64,000 bases of DNA from Pisolithus tinctorius (GCA_024663395.1 JANFAH010000007.1:992001-1056000); one strand, 5' to 3'. Counted from the stretch's first letter, positions 45,896-58,635 are shown. A program made the numbers and translations. The notes: generated by a model not told the origin, from the sequence alone.

Positions 45896-46338
45896 CTACT
45901 GGTCGCCAGGCTCCGCTTGGGCTACGTCACTGTCAAGGTTCAACGTTATTACTGTAAGGTGTTCTCAAAGTGATGTGGAAACTTACTTGTTCTGATTTGT
46001 AGCATTCGGCTGGGATTCTTCTGCCTGGGGATGCTCAGGCAACTGAGAGATCCTCCAGAGCGCGCGGGCGAGCTTAAAGTTGTCGAGTGTCGACCGCCAA
46101 AGTGCGATGAACTGTGGCGTATCGGTGGGCAGATGGGTGGTAAGTTGTTGTGAACAGCAACAACGCGCAGAAGAGGTGAAATTGGATGCAACAGGTACAA
46201 TGAAAGACGAATGGACGGACACATTCCACATACCACGACCAACTGCCAAAGCATTTTGAGGAACATTATGGCGCCTTCTGCGGCGGCGCGCCTCGAATTC
46301 GCATTGGGATCGATGTCGTTACCGGGGTTATTTGGCAT
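45896..46338 (-). CDS. small single-helix membrane protein A, orphan tandem pair
   Basis: About 87 aa, family unknown. Three exons: MPNNPGNDIDPNANSRRAAA followed by EGAIMFLKMLWQLVV; then FIALWRSTLDNFKLARALWR with SQPNATNQN; then DVAQAEPGDQ and a stop. One transmembrane helix is formed across the first intron. It shares with its neighbour (46708-47259) the same exon number and the helix split by intron 1. It also shares an N-terminal D-I-x-x-x-A-x-S-R-R box, an identical donor context (ACAAGTAAGTTTCCAC) and a matching last exon (GACARTGACRTAG...CCAAGCG). The terminal splice removes an apparent stop at 45983, so an unspliced reading ends earlier. Confidence 0.6.
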
Positions 46339-46707
46339 GGTGCACAGTGGGTGATGGCAGTGTGAGTAAAGAGCCAGCGGTACCTCTCAGCCCATTCTTT
46401 TTGTAGTGGTTCTATGATTATCGTTTAGGGGTTACTGAGGATCCCGTACCTGCACTAGTGCGGATTGTGGCGCGGGAGTGCCGGTTTTGTCCTTGGTAAA
46501 CTTACATAATCGCAGCCTTCATGTTTCGCATATATTCACCTAGTAGGCCTTGAGTAGGCTTGTCATGCTTTTCGGAATGTGTCGTTGCTGTTACGTCCCA
46601 CTGCACTTTTTTTTACAAGTAGTTACGTATTCACAGAGTGGCGCTGTCTCTCTCTCTCTTCTAGTTCATGTAGCTCCCTCCAGAAACGTTGCCAGAACAT
46701 AACTTAT
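46339..46707. other. spacer between small membrane protein genes A and B
   Basis: About 370 bases, probably the gene A promoter. It has a short CT microsatellite (GTCTCTCTCTCTC at about 46645). Nothing else recognised. Confidence 0.45.
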
Positions 46708-47259
46708 TCACTCAGTTCCACGGCATTCGGGCTTCGCTTGGTCTATGTCATTGTCGACTCTGCATACATAGATCAATATCATTACAGCCATTTTCGGGGC
46801 GGCGTGGAAACTTACTTGTTATGAGTTGCAGTGGTCGGCGGGGATTCGAGTTCAACAGACTCTCCCGCCAATGGAGGCGGCCTCTGAACTGATCCTCCCG
46901 AATCCGGTTGAGAATGAGTGAGGGTTTCGGCCTCCGTTCCCGGGTTTGACTGCGTCTGCTGCCCTGACCTAGCCTGAGGAGCCCCCGCGGGCGCGGAGGC
47001 GCGGATAGGTCTAATCACATCGTACTTCAGGCACACCCACAGGAAAAGCTTTCGAGTGCCACCGTATCAATAAGTTGATATGTGGTAAGGGAACCACAGA
47101 AGAGGACGGAATCAAACAGATGTTATGAGCGCGTGATGGAGAAGGGGTCCCACTTACCGTGATCATGTAAAGGACGGCGAAAATCACCAGAATATCTGCG
47201 AAGCGTCTCGAATCCGCGTCGCGATTGATGTCATCGGTGTGATTGGCGTAGCTGAGCAT
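46708..47259 (-). CDS. small single-helix membrane protein B, orphan tandem pair
   Basis: About 128 aa, family unknown. Exon 1 is MLSYANHTDDINRDADSRRF followed by ADILVIFAVLYMIT. Exon 2 begins LFLWVCLKYDVIRPIRASAP, finishing the helix and giving a basic juxtamembrane stretch, then a long Pro/Gly/Ser/Gln-rich tail ending PPTTATHNK. Exon 3 reads VDNDIDQAKPECRGTE and a stop. It shares architecture and sequence boxes with gene A but has a longer disordered tail. Both are on the minus strand, tandem, about 370 bases apart. A tail-anchored or type I topology cannot be decided: there is no clear signal peptide, as the N-terminus is polar and acidic. Confidence 0.6.
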
Positions 47260-47774
47260 ACTGTAGTGATGGTAGTGAGAGAGAAGTAGGACCTCTCGAA
47301 ACTTAGCAGAGGGGCCCTTCTATATATATGTCAACCCAAGATTCTTTGTTTGTAATTTGCAGGTAGCGCAAGAGTGAGGATCCCGGCACTGCCTGCCGAG
47401 TGGATCGAGTCGCCGCGGTGGCGCGGAAGTGCGGGACTCAGTACCGAAGGGCTGCGTTCAGGCGCATATATCGAGGATGCTGCAGCCTGTTAGGAGTTCG
47501 CTGGAGGGAAGACACAATAGACTTCTTGTATGCAGGCTAGAGGGACGCTGTAACACTTCGTTTTCCATACCTTCCGTAGTGAAAATGGGCAAGCTTGCAG
47601 CCGGTACGTCATACATTGAGCCCAGGAGTCAACTTACCACGAGTTCGTCAAGATCCTGCGAAGCTTTAGAAACGGTAACCTTTCAATAGACTACAACACG
47701 GTGCTTGAGATACATGGTAGAGAAACGCGCGAATAATAAAGATGCCAAACCAATATGTGACTATATCGTACCGT
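47260..47774. other. spacer between small gene B and histone H2A
   Basis: About 515 bases with the promoter of gene B (TATATATA at about 47321, 60 bases upstream of its start) and the H2A 3' UTR. The plus-strand open frame at 47429-47689 is not recognisable. Confidence 0.45.
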
Positions 47775-48505
<731 letters not shown>

Positions 48506-48618
48506 TGTTGAAATGTATTGATCTCTTCGATACTGTACAGGAAGGGGGTGTGGTGGTGGTGTGTGATCAACAGAGGTTGACCAACAAAGCTTGCACGACC
48601 CGCGTCATATATATACGT

Positions 48619-48626
48619 TCACGTGA
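48619..48626. promoter_or_regulatory. TCACGTGA E-box between H2A and ATP10
   Basis: The octamer lies 57 bases upstream of the ATP10 start in the divergent H2A/ATP10 promoter, next to a TATA-like ATATATATA at about 48608. Confidence 0.45.
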
Positions 48627-48682
48627 CCTCGGCATCACGTTCCCGATTTGGCCGAGAAACACCTCCGGACTGCGAAACAAAA

Positions 48683-49674
48683 ATGTCTGCTGTGGTCGGT
48701 GCTGGCAGCAGATGCCGCCTACCACTGCGTCCCTTCGGACAACAATTTGCAGCTCGTCGATGGCGCTCGACTTCAGGCGGAGAAGGCACATCGGGGCCCG
48801 CAGAGACACCACTGTCTCTACTACAAAGACCATTGGGAGTGAGAGAACGACCGCAGGCTCACACGAAGACATGGGAGGACACTCGGAAAGAACTCATGGA
48901 TGAGGAAGCGCGACTACGACAGCGTGAACACCTGTAAGTTGTATGGCTCCGTATATAACTCAGTTCTCATGGAGGTAGTTTGAAGGAGGCCACCAAAGGT
49001 TACTTTACGGACCTGAACGCGACCAGGCGTCATGGCGGCAAGTCATGGATAGCACCAAACGTCATGATCAGGGAAGACGTGAGTCTCCAGCGTGTTTTCC
49101 TGTTTTCGGGGCTGAGTGCTGCTTGGCAGAAAGCTCTCTATTTCCCCAACGTGACGGGTTCCAGATTGGATACTAGAGAAGAGGCTCATACCACAGATAT
49201 GTGCCAGGGACGTGTGTCCGTCATAGCCATGCTGTCTACGAGGATGTCGGAGGTTAGTTATTCTGTTCTTCTACGCGCACTGTACTTAATTGATCTTACA
49301 TCTAGGTTCATGTCAAAGGATTCGTAGCACCTACCAATGCGCGGTATTTGTCAAATTCGCGATATCAATACATCCAAATCAACTTGCAGGAAAACTTGCT
49401 CAAGTCGTGGCTCGTTTCTCTCTTCCTTACCTCCATAGCGAGAAGCGTGCCTCGCGAGCTGCATCCGACGTACCTCGTATCAAGTCAGAACGTGGAGTAC
49501 GTACGCGAGCCTCTCGGAATGACAAACAAGCATGTTGGCTATGTCTATCTCGTGGACGAGAACTTGAAGGTCCGGTGGGCAGGATGCGCTGATGCAAAAG
49601 TAGAAGAGACGCGTGCGCTCGAACAGTGCACTGGCGTCTTGATCAATAGACTCCAGAAGAAAAACAAGTCTTAG
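48683..49674 (+). CDS. ATP10: mitochondrial ATP synthase assembly factor Atp10
   Basis: Inner-membrane chaperone for F1Fo ATP synthase assembly (subunit 6). Start MSAVVGAGSRCRLPLRPFGQ, an Arg-rich presequence. Then KEATKGYFTDLNATRRHGGK and WIAPNVMIREDKALYFPNVT (exon join), then TDMCQGRVSVIAMLSTRMSE, YIQINLQENLLKSWLVSLFL, EYVREPLGMTNKHVGYVYLV and LKVRWAGCADAKVEE, ending LQKKNKS. The W-A-G-C-A/G-D/E-A ending and the YFPN motif are typical of Atp10. Full length, about 270 aa. Confidence 0.92.
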
Positions 49675-49812
49675 CGTTGTGTATTAGTATGACCACAGTT
49701 ATTTACGTTGTCCCCTGAGCGTTATAAGCTTGTTTGTGCGTGTTGCCTACGTGTCTGACTTCACCCAAGCAGAAAACCGTCCCTCCCATTTTGTGTGTGT
49801 GTATCTGTCCGA

Positions 49813-52800
49813 ATGGCTTCGCCAACGCAGCAATTGCCTCCAGGTTGGGCAGCGGAGTGGTACGATCGCACTCATCGGATACCACATAACAGCTTTTCTG
49901 ACACTGGAAATCGCAGGGATGCCGCTAACCAGAGATATCTTTTCATAGGTCAGTCATTGCGTCTTGTGTCCTCACCATCGGCAATGCTGACCCACCATGC
50001 AGAGACAGCGACGGGCAGGACCCAGTGGGAACCACCCTTACATGCCCCAACTGCCCCCATAGATGAACACGGCCCTTCAGTTTCACCGCCCCCGACACAT
50101 CACATCCCAAAGCGTCGTCAGTATGCTGCGGGACAGACCCAGGCATACTATGGCACCACGGATGGCTTTGTGGAACCATCCTACGGTGCGGCGGGTGTTA
50201 TGGGACCCCAAACTCAACAGCCGGTAGCTTCAGGGCCTCTCTTCACTCCTGGTTTGGCTGCCGAGCAGCAGTTCGCAGCCCAACAGCAACAACCACTGTA
50301 CCAAGCACCACCCTCCCACGAGCCTCAGTACGTCAACGCTCCGGGATTCGGCCAAGAACCCGCCTACTATCCTCCGTCTGCGCCAGTCAACCAGCTCGCC
50401 GACCAATTCGGCCAGATGGGATTCGGCCAGAAGCCCTTGCAGCTTTACACTACCAACCTTCTCACTTCACCCCCAGACCCGCGTGAGCTGTCTCATCCAC
50501 CCCCAGAAATTCGGCTGCCGCCCAATTCGTGTATCACCGCATCTCCGTACGCCAATGCCGACTACACCTACCAGCGCTGCACCTTAAATGCGATACCCAC
50601 AACATCATCGCTTCTGAGCAAGGTCAAGATACCACTTGCGCTTGTGATTACGCCATACCGTGGTGTAAAAAATGGCGACCTTCCTGTTCCGCTGGTCACT
50701 GACACTGTTATCGCCCGGTGTAGGCGGTGCAGGACTTACATAAACCCGTACGTTCAGTTTATTGACGGAGGCAATCGGTAAGATTTCGTTCTTTCCTCCC
50801 ATGTAAGTTGAATTTGAGCATGAGATAGTTGGCGATGCTGCATGTGTAACATGACGAACGAGGTCCCACAGTTATTCGACTGGGATCAAGTGCGTAATCA
50901 ACCTGGCGATAGATGGTCCCGCGACGAGCTCAACCATTCCGTCGTCGAGTTTGTGGCGCCAACTGAGTATATGGTCCGACCCCCTCAACCAGCGGTTTAT
51001 GTCATTCTAATCGACGTCAGTCATACCGCTATTCAGTCTGGTGAGGATTTTTCGTGGAGGACGAGTAGCGGGTTTGCTCACTGCCCATTTTTCAGGTATG
51101 GTTGCTACTGCAACGCGAACGATCTTGGAAAGCCTTGACCGCATTCCCAATGAAGGCCAACGCACAAAGATCGCTATTATTGCTTATGACACGTCGTTAT
51201 ACTTCTTCTCGATGCCGGTGGGGTTTTGAATGAAAGTACATGATGCTTTTGCTAACTGCGCTCAGCCCGGCACCACGGAGTCGACAATGCTGGTTGTTTC
51301 GGACGTCGACGATGTTTTCCTACCCAAGCCCACTGACCTTCTAGTTAACTTGTCGGAGGCCAAGGAATCTTTAGAGGCTCTTTTGACGAGGATCAATGAC
51401 ATGTTCCAGGATAATCACACGGTTGGTAGTGCGATGGGACCTGCGCTTCAAGCTGGCTTTAAGTTGATGGTATGTAACGATGTTGGTTGACCGAGCTGAT
51501 GCTGAACGGTGCGGGAAGGCGCCAATTGGCGGCAAGATCATCGTTCTGTCTGCTTCGTTGCCCAACGTGGGTGCAGGAGCCCTTAAAAACCGCGAAGATC
51601 CCAAGATTTTGGGAACATCCAAGGTAATGGGTAGAGTGCACTAGGTGGTTTACTTTTTTTTTTTTGACATGTTGTTTAGGAGTCGAGCTTGCTTCAGCCC
51701 GCTTCGCCGTTCTACAAGACCTTTGCGATCGAATGCTCGCGCGCGCAGGTCTCGGTTGACATGTTCCTATTCAGTGCCTCATACCAAGATGTCACCAGTC
51801 TTGGTTCGTATGCTCGCGCGCTCCTATGGGCTTGACCTTACCGTTTTGCAGCGTGCCTTCCTCACTATACGTCGGGTCAAACGTTCTTCTACCCTGCATT
51901 CAGCGCCTCGCGTTCCGAGGACGCAATCAAGTTTGCTCACGAGTTCGGTGAAATCCTGGCGATGCCAATCATGCTAGAGGCGGTGATGAGGGTCCGTGCC
52001 TCAAAAGGTTTGTGGCCAATCCCCCCCACAGGGAATTGGACGTTCTTATCAGTGAATTACAGGTCTACGCATGTCATCTTTCCATGGAAATTTCTTCGTT
52101 AGGTCTACTGACCTCCTTGCGATGCCGGCAGTCCCTATGGATCAATCATATGCGATTGAAGTTCAGATTGAGGAAACCATTACTGCACCATTTGTTGTTT
52201 TCCAGACCGCCGTACTCCATACGACATGTTATGGAGAACGCCGTATCCGCGTTATTACGCTTGCATTGCCCACTACAAGCAGCCTATCGGAGCTTTTCGC
52301 TTCTGCGGATCAAGTGGCAATCGCAACCTTCTTGGCCAATAAAGCTGTCGAGCGCTCGATCACGCACAAACTAGAAGATAGTAGAGATGCAGTCATGCAG
52401 AAACTAGTTGAAATTCTGTCATCTTACAAGAGCAGCATGACGGCCGCAGGTGCGGGCGCGAGTGCTCAGTTGGCAATTTCGGAAAACCTCAAGATGCTAC
52501 CGCTTTTGGTCCTCGGGCTTCTAAAGAATGTAAGCCATCTGCAGAATGTGTTGGCTTTTTTGAATGTTGGGTGACCATGCGACTTTCATCAGGTTGGGAT
52601 ACGCCAAAGCGCTCAAATTCCTCCCGATTTGAGGGCTTACGCGCAATGCTTGCTGACCTCGCTTCCGTCACAACTTCTTGTCCCATATATACACCCCAAC
52701 TTCTACTCACTGCATAATATGCCACCCGAGGTTTGTGCTTGTCCCGTCTCTGATGGAGCTCCATTGACACTTACAAGGCTGGGACGGTGGGCGAAAATGG

Positions 52801-53273
52801 AGTCATCTTGCCAGTTCCGTTACCTTTGACTTCCGAACGGCTTGAACGACATGGTCTCTATCTGATTGAAGATTCTCAAAACATGTTCCTTTGGGTTGGT
52901 CGGGATGCTGTGCCAAACCTTGTAGAGGACGTGTTCAACCTTCCCAGTTATGAAGTGCTGCGGGGTGGCAAGGTCAGCATCAACAATCGTGCAAGCTTTT
53001 CTGATCAGCCCTCATCTTTTTCTTTTACAGACTACCCTTCCGGTCCTCGACAATGACTTCTCACAGCGAGTAAATGCAATCATCCAAAAAATACGCGAAA
53101 TACGCCGCGGGGTTTATTATCCGCATCTCTATGTGGTTAAGGAAGATGGCGAGCCTCCACTACGCCTCTGGGCCCTTAGCTGCCTCATTCAAGATCGTGC
53201 CGACGTTTTACCGAGCTACCAACAGTTTATCGGACAGATCAGGGACAAGGTCAATGGAGCAGGCACTTACTAA
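49813..53273 (+). CDS. SEC24: COPII coat subunit Sec24 with an N-terminal WW domain
   Basis: Cargo-binding subunit of the COPII coat on ER exit sites. The first three exons join exactly into a WW domain: [20 protein letters not shown] then [12 protein letters not shown], with both signature Trp and the closing Pro. A Pro/Gln-rich linker follows. The Sec23/24 core then appears: [20 protein letters not shown] with [13 protein letters not shown] (zinc finger), [19 protein letters not shown] (trunk), [15 protein letters not shown] region, a beta-sandwich, [20 protein letters not shown] (helical) and the gelsolin repeat [20 protein letters not shown], ending [16 protein letters not shown]. The trunk phase is intact across many introns. 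The WW domain is not part of the usual Sec24 description in yeast or animals. Confidence 0.92.
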
Positions 53274-53879
53274 CGGAATCTTGGAGGCTCATTTTGTGAG
53301 GGTGTGCCGCTTCAGCTTGCTATGGCGGACAGGAGTGATATATTTCAACTTGTTTTTTTTTCTCCGCTTATGTTATTCTGGTGATGTCCTAACTCGATAA
53401 GCCGTGAATACACTGAACTAACTTGCCCACCTGAATTCGGGGCGACGCTGAAGATCTTCATGTTGGCTGGCATGCCGCACTGTGTTTTAAGTATCCCCAG
53501 CTTGGCTGGCTATGACAAAACCCCTTCGTGTCGTCCCAAAGCTCGTTTTCAAGCACTTCGCTAGTACATAACAGATCGTGGAGGCATTTGATTCACTGAA
53601 CAAGTGCAGCCGTATTCTTGTGATGATAAGAGACGGAAACTTAATCGGGTAGCCATAGCGCACCCAACGGTGATGAGTGATGATGTTAGGTTAATCCTGG
53701 CAACGGTCCATTACTTGGCATGGTATTAGCATACATACCCGTTGATCAGGATTGAATATTGACCATCATCGAGTTGCATAATCCACAACCTTGCTCTGAG
53801 GTAGGATGTTTAGATTTTTGACGAAATATCTGGACTCACAAAGACCTACCATAATGGTGCACAGGTGTAAGCCTTTCCG
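53274..53879. other. spacer between SEC24 and MFS block 2
   Basis: About 600 bases holding the SEC24 3' UTR. Nothing else recognised; the MFS duplication begins at about 53880. Confidence 0.45.
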
Positions 53880-56665
53880 GTAGTCCGGACCGAAACCCCT
53901 GTTTTCTCAGCGCTGGTTGAATCAGTCATCAGTGATTGCAGCGTCACGGTAGAAACCCCAAAATCGGTACTACATATTCTCAACCGCGCGCATCAAGTAA
54001 ATTTACGTAGGTGGGGTCATATGTCAAGGGTAGGCAAACATCCAGACTTCGATGCGAGATAAGCCAGCGTTTATCAGCTAAACCTCACCCATTTTCCAGA
54101 CTCAGTTTGAGGGCCGTGAAGGACATGATGGAGGACAATGTGGAAGTTGAGATGAGGGCGATTCAGCTGCAGAGGCCCTCGGCCGATGTTTCAAGCTCAA
54201 GTCCTGCAAGGGATGCTACTTCCGCGGACTCGAAGGGCCATGAAAAGGAGCAGCGCAGGCGGGCTCACATCCAATTTGCGACGCTCTGCTGGACATTGTA
54301 CCTTGCGGGATGGAATGATGGCACGACTGGCCCTCTTTTGCCTCGGATACAACGGGTGTATAATGTAAGTATTCCGTTCCTCAAGGAATTCCGTATCGTT
54401 GATTGTTGTAGATCAACTTCGCTGTCGTATCTCTTCTCTTCGTGTTTGCATGCATTGTGCGTCGCTACTTCATCCTGAATATGCATAGCCTTGACACGAC
54501 GTTTAGGGCTTTATAAGTGGGGCGCTCTCCAATCTAGTGCTTGATGGCCGCTATGGCTTTGGAAAGGTTACTGCGCAGTCTTTCTTTCGTTCCCTGGTGA
54601 CTTGACGCTACCCGACAGGTTATCGTACTAGGTGCGTCGCATCGTCTGCGGCCGCACGATGCAATATCTCAAACGATACTTCTATGCAGGATCGCTGTTT
54701 CAAGTTGTCGCATATTGTTTTGAGTCCGCTGCTCCCCCCTTTCCTCTTTTCGTGTTAGGGTATGCTATCAATGGTGTTGGAATGGCCCTGCAGGTTCGTT
54801 CACGTAAGGCTATTCATTTCACCCTGAATTGAGTGCCTTGTCACCTCACAGGATGCCCAGGCAAATGGGTTTGTCGCCAGTCTTCGGGATAACCCAGAAA
54901 TGAAAATGGGAATCTTACATGCGGTAAGGTTGTGCATTTTCTGCGAGTGATTTTACCTACTGGATAATTCCAGGCTTACGGTAGGTACGCTTCCAGTACA
55001 TCTCATCTACTAATCGTCGCGTAGGAGCGGGTGCATTTTCATCTCCACTTGTGGCCACGCAATTTGCCCAGCAGCCGCACTGGTCATTCCATTATCTTTG
55101 CTCTCTCGGCTTGGCATTGTTGAACACTATTCTGCTAATCGCAGTCTTCGGACTGAAAACTCAAGACGGTAGGATTTTTACATGATGTATGGAGCCATCT
55201 TCACACTCGGGCAAGAATGTCTCACACAGATAGGGGTGCCACCCTGCGAGAAGGGTGACAGCGAACGCAGCCGGTTTCGACAAGTATTTGCACTTAGAAT
55301 AGTTCATCTCATGGCATTCTTTATACTGGTGTACGTCGGCGTAGAAGTCACCGTGGGAGGTATGTCTGCCGGGGTCCTTTTGTGTGTGTTGTGTTTGAAT
55401 TCCTCATTTTAACAGGCTGGATCGTCACATACGTCATAGACGTTCGAGGTGGGGGCCCGTCGTCTGGCTACATATCGTCAGGATTCTTCGGAGGTACAGC
55501 GTGTTCTTGATATACTTACATATCTCACCACGGGTACTGCGATAGGTCTCATGGTAGGTCGGATTTCTCTACTATGGGTGAACCGCAAGGTAAGTAAGCG
55601 TTCATGTGTGGGTCCTTAGAAAAGTCATGACACCTACAGGTTGGGGAGCGGCGTGCATTGTTTATCTACGCCTTCCTTGCTATTGGGTTAGAGTTGATAG
55701 TATGGCTCGTACCGTCTCTCGTCGGTGGAGCGGTTGCCGTTTCCGTGATTGGTATCCTCTTGGGACCAATGTACCCTATTGCCATGAATCACGCCGGACG
55801 GGTGTTACCACGTTGGCTTCTGACGAGTATGCTCTCCACAGCTATCAAGCATTGCTAAGTTATACATGTGTCCACAGTATCAATTGGATGGATAGCAGGA
55901 TGCGGGCAAGCAGGTTCTGCGTTGCTACCATTCATGACAGGAGCCATTGCCTCTAAATCCGGGATAAAAACCTTGCAGCCAGTGTGGGTGTGCAGTCATT
56001 TGTTGAGATCCTCCCCTTAACATGTGCCTGCAGACTAGTGTCCATGATGGCTTTCATGACATGTATATGGGCTCTCGTCCCCAGTAGTGCGCGGCGAGAA
56101 GACTGATACCTATGTATTTTGCACTCTTCAAATGTTCTTCGTTGACGTGAAGACATTCCCTGGATACACGAAATGCGGCAGATATGTACGAGATCGTAGC
56201 ATTTATAATGGTCTTGTATCGAGCGCAGCGTTCTCTCCCAGAAACCGCCCATCTACTGTCCGTGACTCAGTACAGCCAGCGCTGTCCAGAGGGATAACAG
56301 CTGTGAAGGCATTTTTATGTCATGTTGCGTGTGGTTCGCATATACAATTACCGTCGAGTCGCCCACCTAGAATTAATATCAAATCTATCACGTAACAGTT
56401 TGATATGAAATCTCCACCATGCAACTGCAACAGGTTGTGATCATTGACTTTCACCTGCGGTGATGTAGGACATCGTGGGCAAAGTATACATGCATGATAA
56501 CACAAAGCATTTCGAATAGCTTGCAAGAGATACGTCTATTATGAATATCCGCCTGTCAATAGGGAAGAAGCTTAGGGAAAAACAGGGGGGGGAACAAGGT
56601 GGACCTGTTGGAGGTATCATTGAATTAGAATGCCTGTCAAATGTTACGGATTGCTTTCTCAAGGG
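53880..56665 (+). repeat. MFS duplication block 2, inverted relative to 6240-8885
   Basis: Matches block 1 from its promoter side (ATCAGTGAT...GTCACGGT, AATCGGTACTA, GGGTCATATGTC) to beyond the gene. About 245 bases at 56214-56457 are absent from block 1. After them homology resumes (GATGTAGGAYATCGT...ACATGCATGATA) and ends within the GT61 last exon at about 56660. Confidence 0.85.
54125..56106 (+). CDS. MFS transporter, copy 2
   Basis: Paralog of the gene at 6644-8631, with the same exon layout and membrane segments. Landmarks are FATLCWTLYLAGWNDGTTGP, NFAVVSLLFVFACIV, then GFISGALSNLVLDGRYGFGK, VIVLGSLFQVVAYCFESAAP, DAQANGFVASLRDNPEMKMG, YVGVEVTVGGWIVTYVIDVR, KVGERRALFIYAFLAIGLEL, MNHAGRVLPRWLLT, and a last exon with SMMAFMTCIWALVPSSARRE and a stop at 56106. 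The start is taken at MMEDNVEVEMRAIQLQ (54125); Met codons further upstream in the same frame exist. All introns look intact and no stop was seen, so both copies may be active. The substrate is unknown. Confidence 0.87.
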
Positions 56666-58432
56666 CGGTAATTTCAACGGGTATCTCGCTAGAATTTGCC
56701 CTTGTCGGTGGCGTAGCAATTGATTTCGTATCGTAGGGCCTGCATGTAAACTGTCACGAAGGTGTGTCCCAACGAGGGTAAATACGCACTTATCATGCCA
56801 CCAAGCTACGTAACGAATGCCTAGGGACTTCACGGAGAGTTCTGCATCACGCGACAACATGTCAGGAGGAAAGATCTCCAGAAGTGTCGAGCGTGAGGAA
56901 GGCGTCATGAATACGCTGTCTGCCAGGTGGTTCCCATGCGTACTGATAACAACCTAGAGGAAAACGGTGTCGAAACATTGAAACGTATAGAACACGAACT
57001 TGACTCTTACCGTCGACTGCAAAATGGCAGTCATACGTTCTGTCCAGGGAGTACTGGCATGAACTACATTCACCACGTAGTTCTTACCCAACTTGTAGAG
57101 CATATCAACCAGCGCCTCGTGATCCGATTCCCTCAACTTTAGGCCAACCGGATCATCTTGACGGGACAGGTAAGTAATCACCACCTTTTGTGATCCTATC
57201 CAGCTCTTCTTCATTTCGTGATCGACCCCGAGGAAAGCCGCCACGTTACGGCGGATAGGTTCCCACCAATGCTTCGAGGCAGGCAACTGAACGAGGGGCA
57301 CCGCGAACGGAGGAACATCGTTCTTATAACGCCGTGCAGCTCCAGCGTCCGAAACGACCACTCGCCTCAAAAGGAACGGCGCTTGCATGGAAGCGAAATC
57401 TTGCCAGTCTTCCCGAAACATCAGCCCAAGTGTGGGGAACGCCGCTTTAGGAAGGTATGGATGAAAGCCGCTCGGGGAACGCTGGCGCGGTAATACAGGG
57501 GCAATCATCTCAGGTCTGGGCCCGATAAGCGTGGGTATGTTTGGGTAGAAGATACGTCGAGGAGGTGAGAGGACGAGCGGGTCCGCGGCGTCGAGAGATG
57601 TGTTGAGAGAGCTGTATGTGCGCCAGAGGGAAAAGAGTGTGTAGTTGCCTGGTGGCTGCGTAAGTACAACGCAAGCAAACATAAAGGAGACGGACTCGGT
57701 TGTGCATCGGTACATAGCCAGGTTACGCCGTGAATTCTGCGTCGGTCGACTGTCAAATTGATTGTCCTGAAGGGCGATTTTATGCTGACTTACAATCCAC
57801 CATACTGTCCCAATATTTCTCGGCCTTTTTCCGTGGAGAGCACTTGCCAGTCAGAGGGTTGCGGCACTTCAATGGGCTCCTCGGTGGATGATGCAATAGC
57901 ACCGACGGGTGGAAAAGATGGATCATCAGTCACAAGGTAAACAGTACCATTCAACAAGAACACATGGTCCAGGATGGTAGAGCCTGCACCGATGAGCGAA
58001 CATTTAATTACCGGCTGTTGCGTTGCATTTACCTGGTACGTGCTTTACGACCGTAGTCGTCGGGAGCTCTTCGCCCCAGTGAACGTAGCCATCGTTTACC
58101 CCTACGGTCCCATATATTTCTGGATGAGAATTCGTCGACGCCTGTGCCCTAGATCCCCACAACGATGTGCTGTTGTTCACAAATTCTTGATGCCGCGCCT
58201 CGGCATTCTTCGCAACTTCTAACTCCTCTAACGTCCAATCTCCGTACAATTCCTCCTCCCAGTTGACACCTGCTGCAGAACCGGATTCTTTGGAGACACC
58301 TTGAGCCACCCACCCTTGCAGAGCGCGTAATTGCCGAAACGAGGACTCTAGGTTATAGAAGAGGACGAAGATCGTGAGCGAGAAGAGAATTATCGATATT
58401 TCTCTGCGGGTAGGCAGCGAATACCAAGCCAT
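56637..58432 (-). CDS. GT61-family glycosyltransferase (DUF563), type II membrane protein
   Basis: Golgi- or ER-type enzyme of the GT61 family (xylosyl-, GlcNAc- and related transferases); the sugar is not readable. Start MAWYSLPTRREISIILFSLT with a single N-terminal anchor helix (IILFSLTIFVLFYNL). Then a stem, ILDHVFLLNGTVYLVTDDPS (the family's early motif), WWEPIRRNVAAFLG, KKSWIGSQKVVITYLSRQD, ESDHEALVDMLYKLGKNYVV, and the late motif SRSTLLEIFPPDMLSRDAEL followed by GIRYVAWWHDK. The last exon, coding RANSSEIPVEITALEKAIRN, ends at 56637. A small part of this last exon recurs at the edge of MFS block 1. Exon joins near 56760 have two possible acceptors. Confidence 0.87.
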
Positions 58433-58635
58433 TGTAACCGAAAGGAAAGACGCTGACAAGTTCAGAACATATCGTGGCAACTTCAAGCCAGACGACGACG
58501 GTAGTCACAAATGATACTTCCCAAAATAGCAAGTAAGAAGATTACGATTACGTCGCGGGGCAGTGACAGTAGTTACGGAGAAATTTGTCAGGTCCAGTAT
58601 CGATCGACTCCTATAGTACAGTTTACCATAAAGAA

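Noticed and set aside
46640..46665. CT microsatellite as a regulatory GAGA-type element
   Set aside because: Only about six dinucleotide units in a spacer; such short runs are common and give no specific signal.
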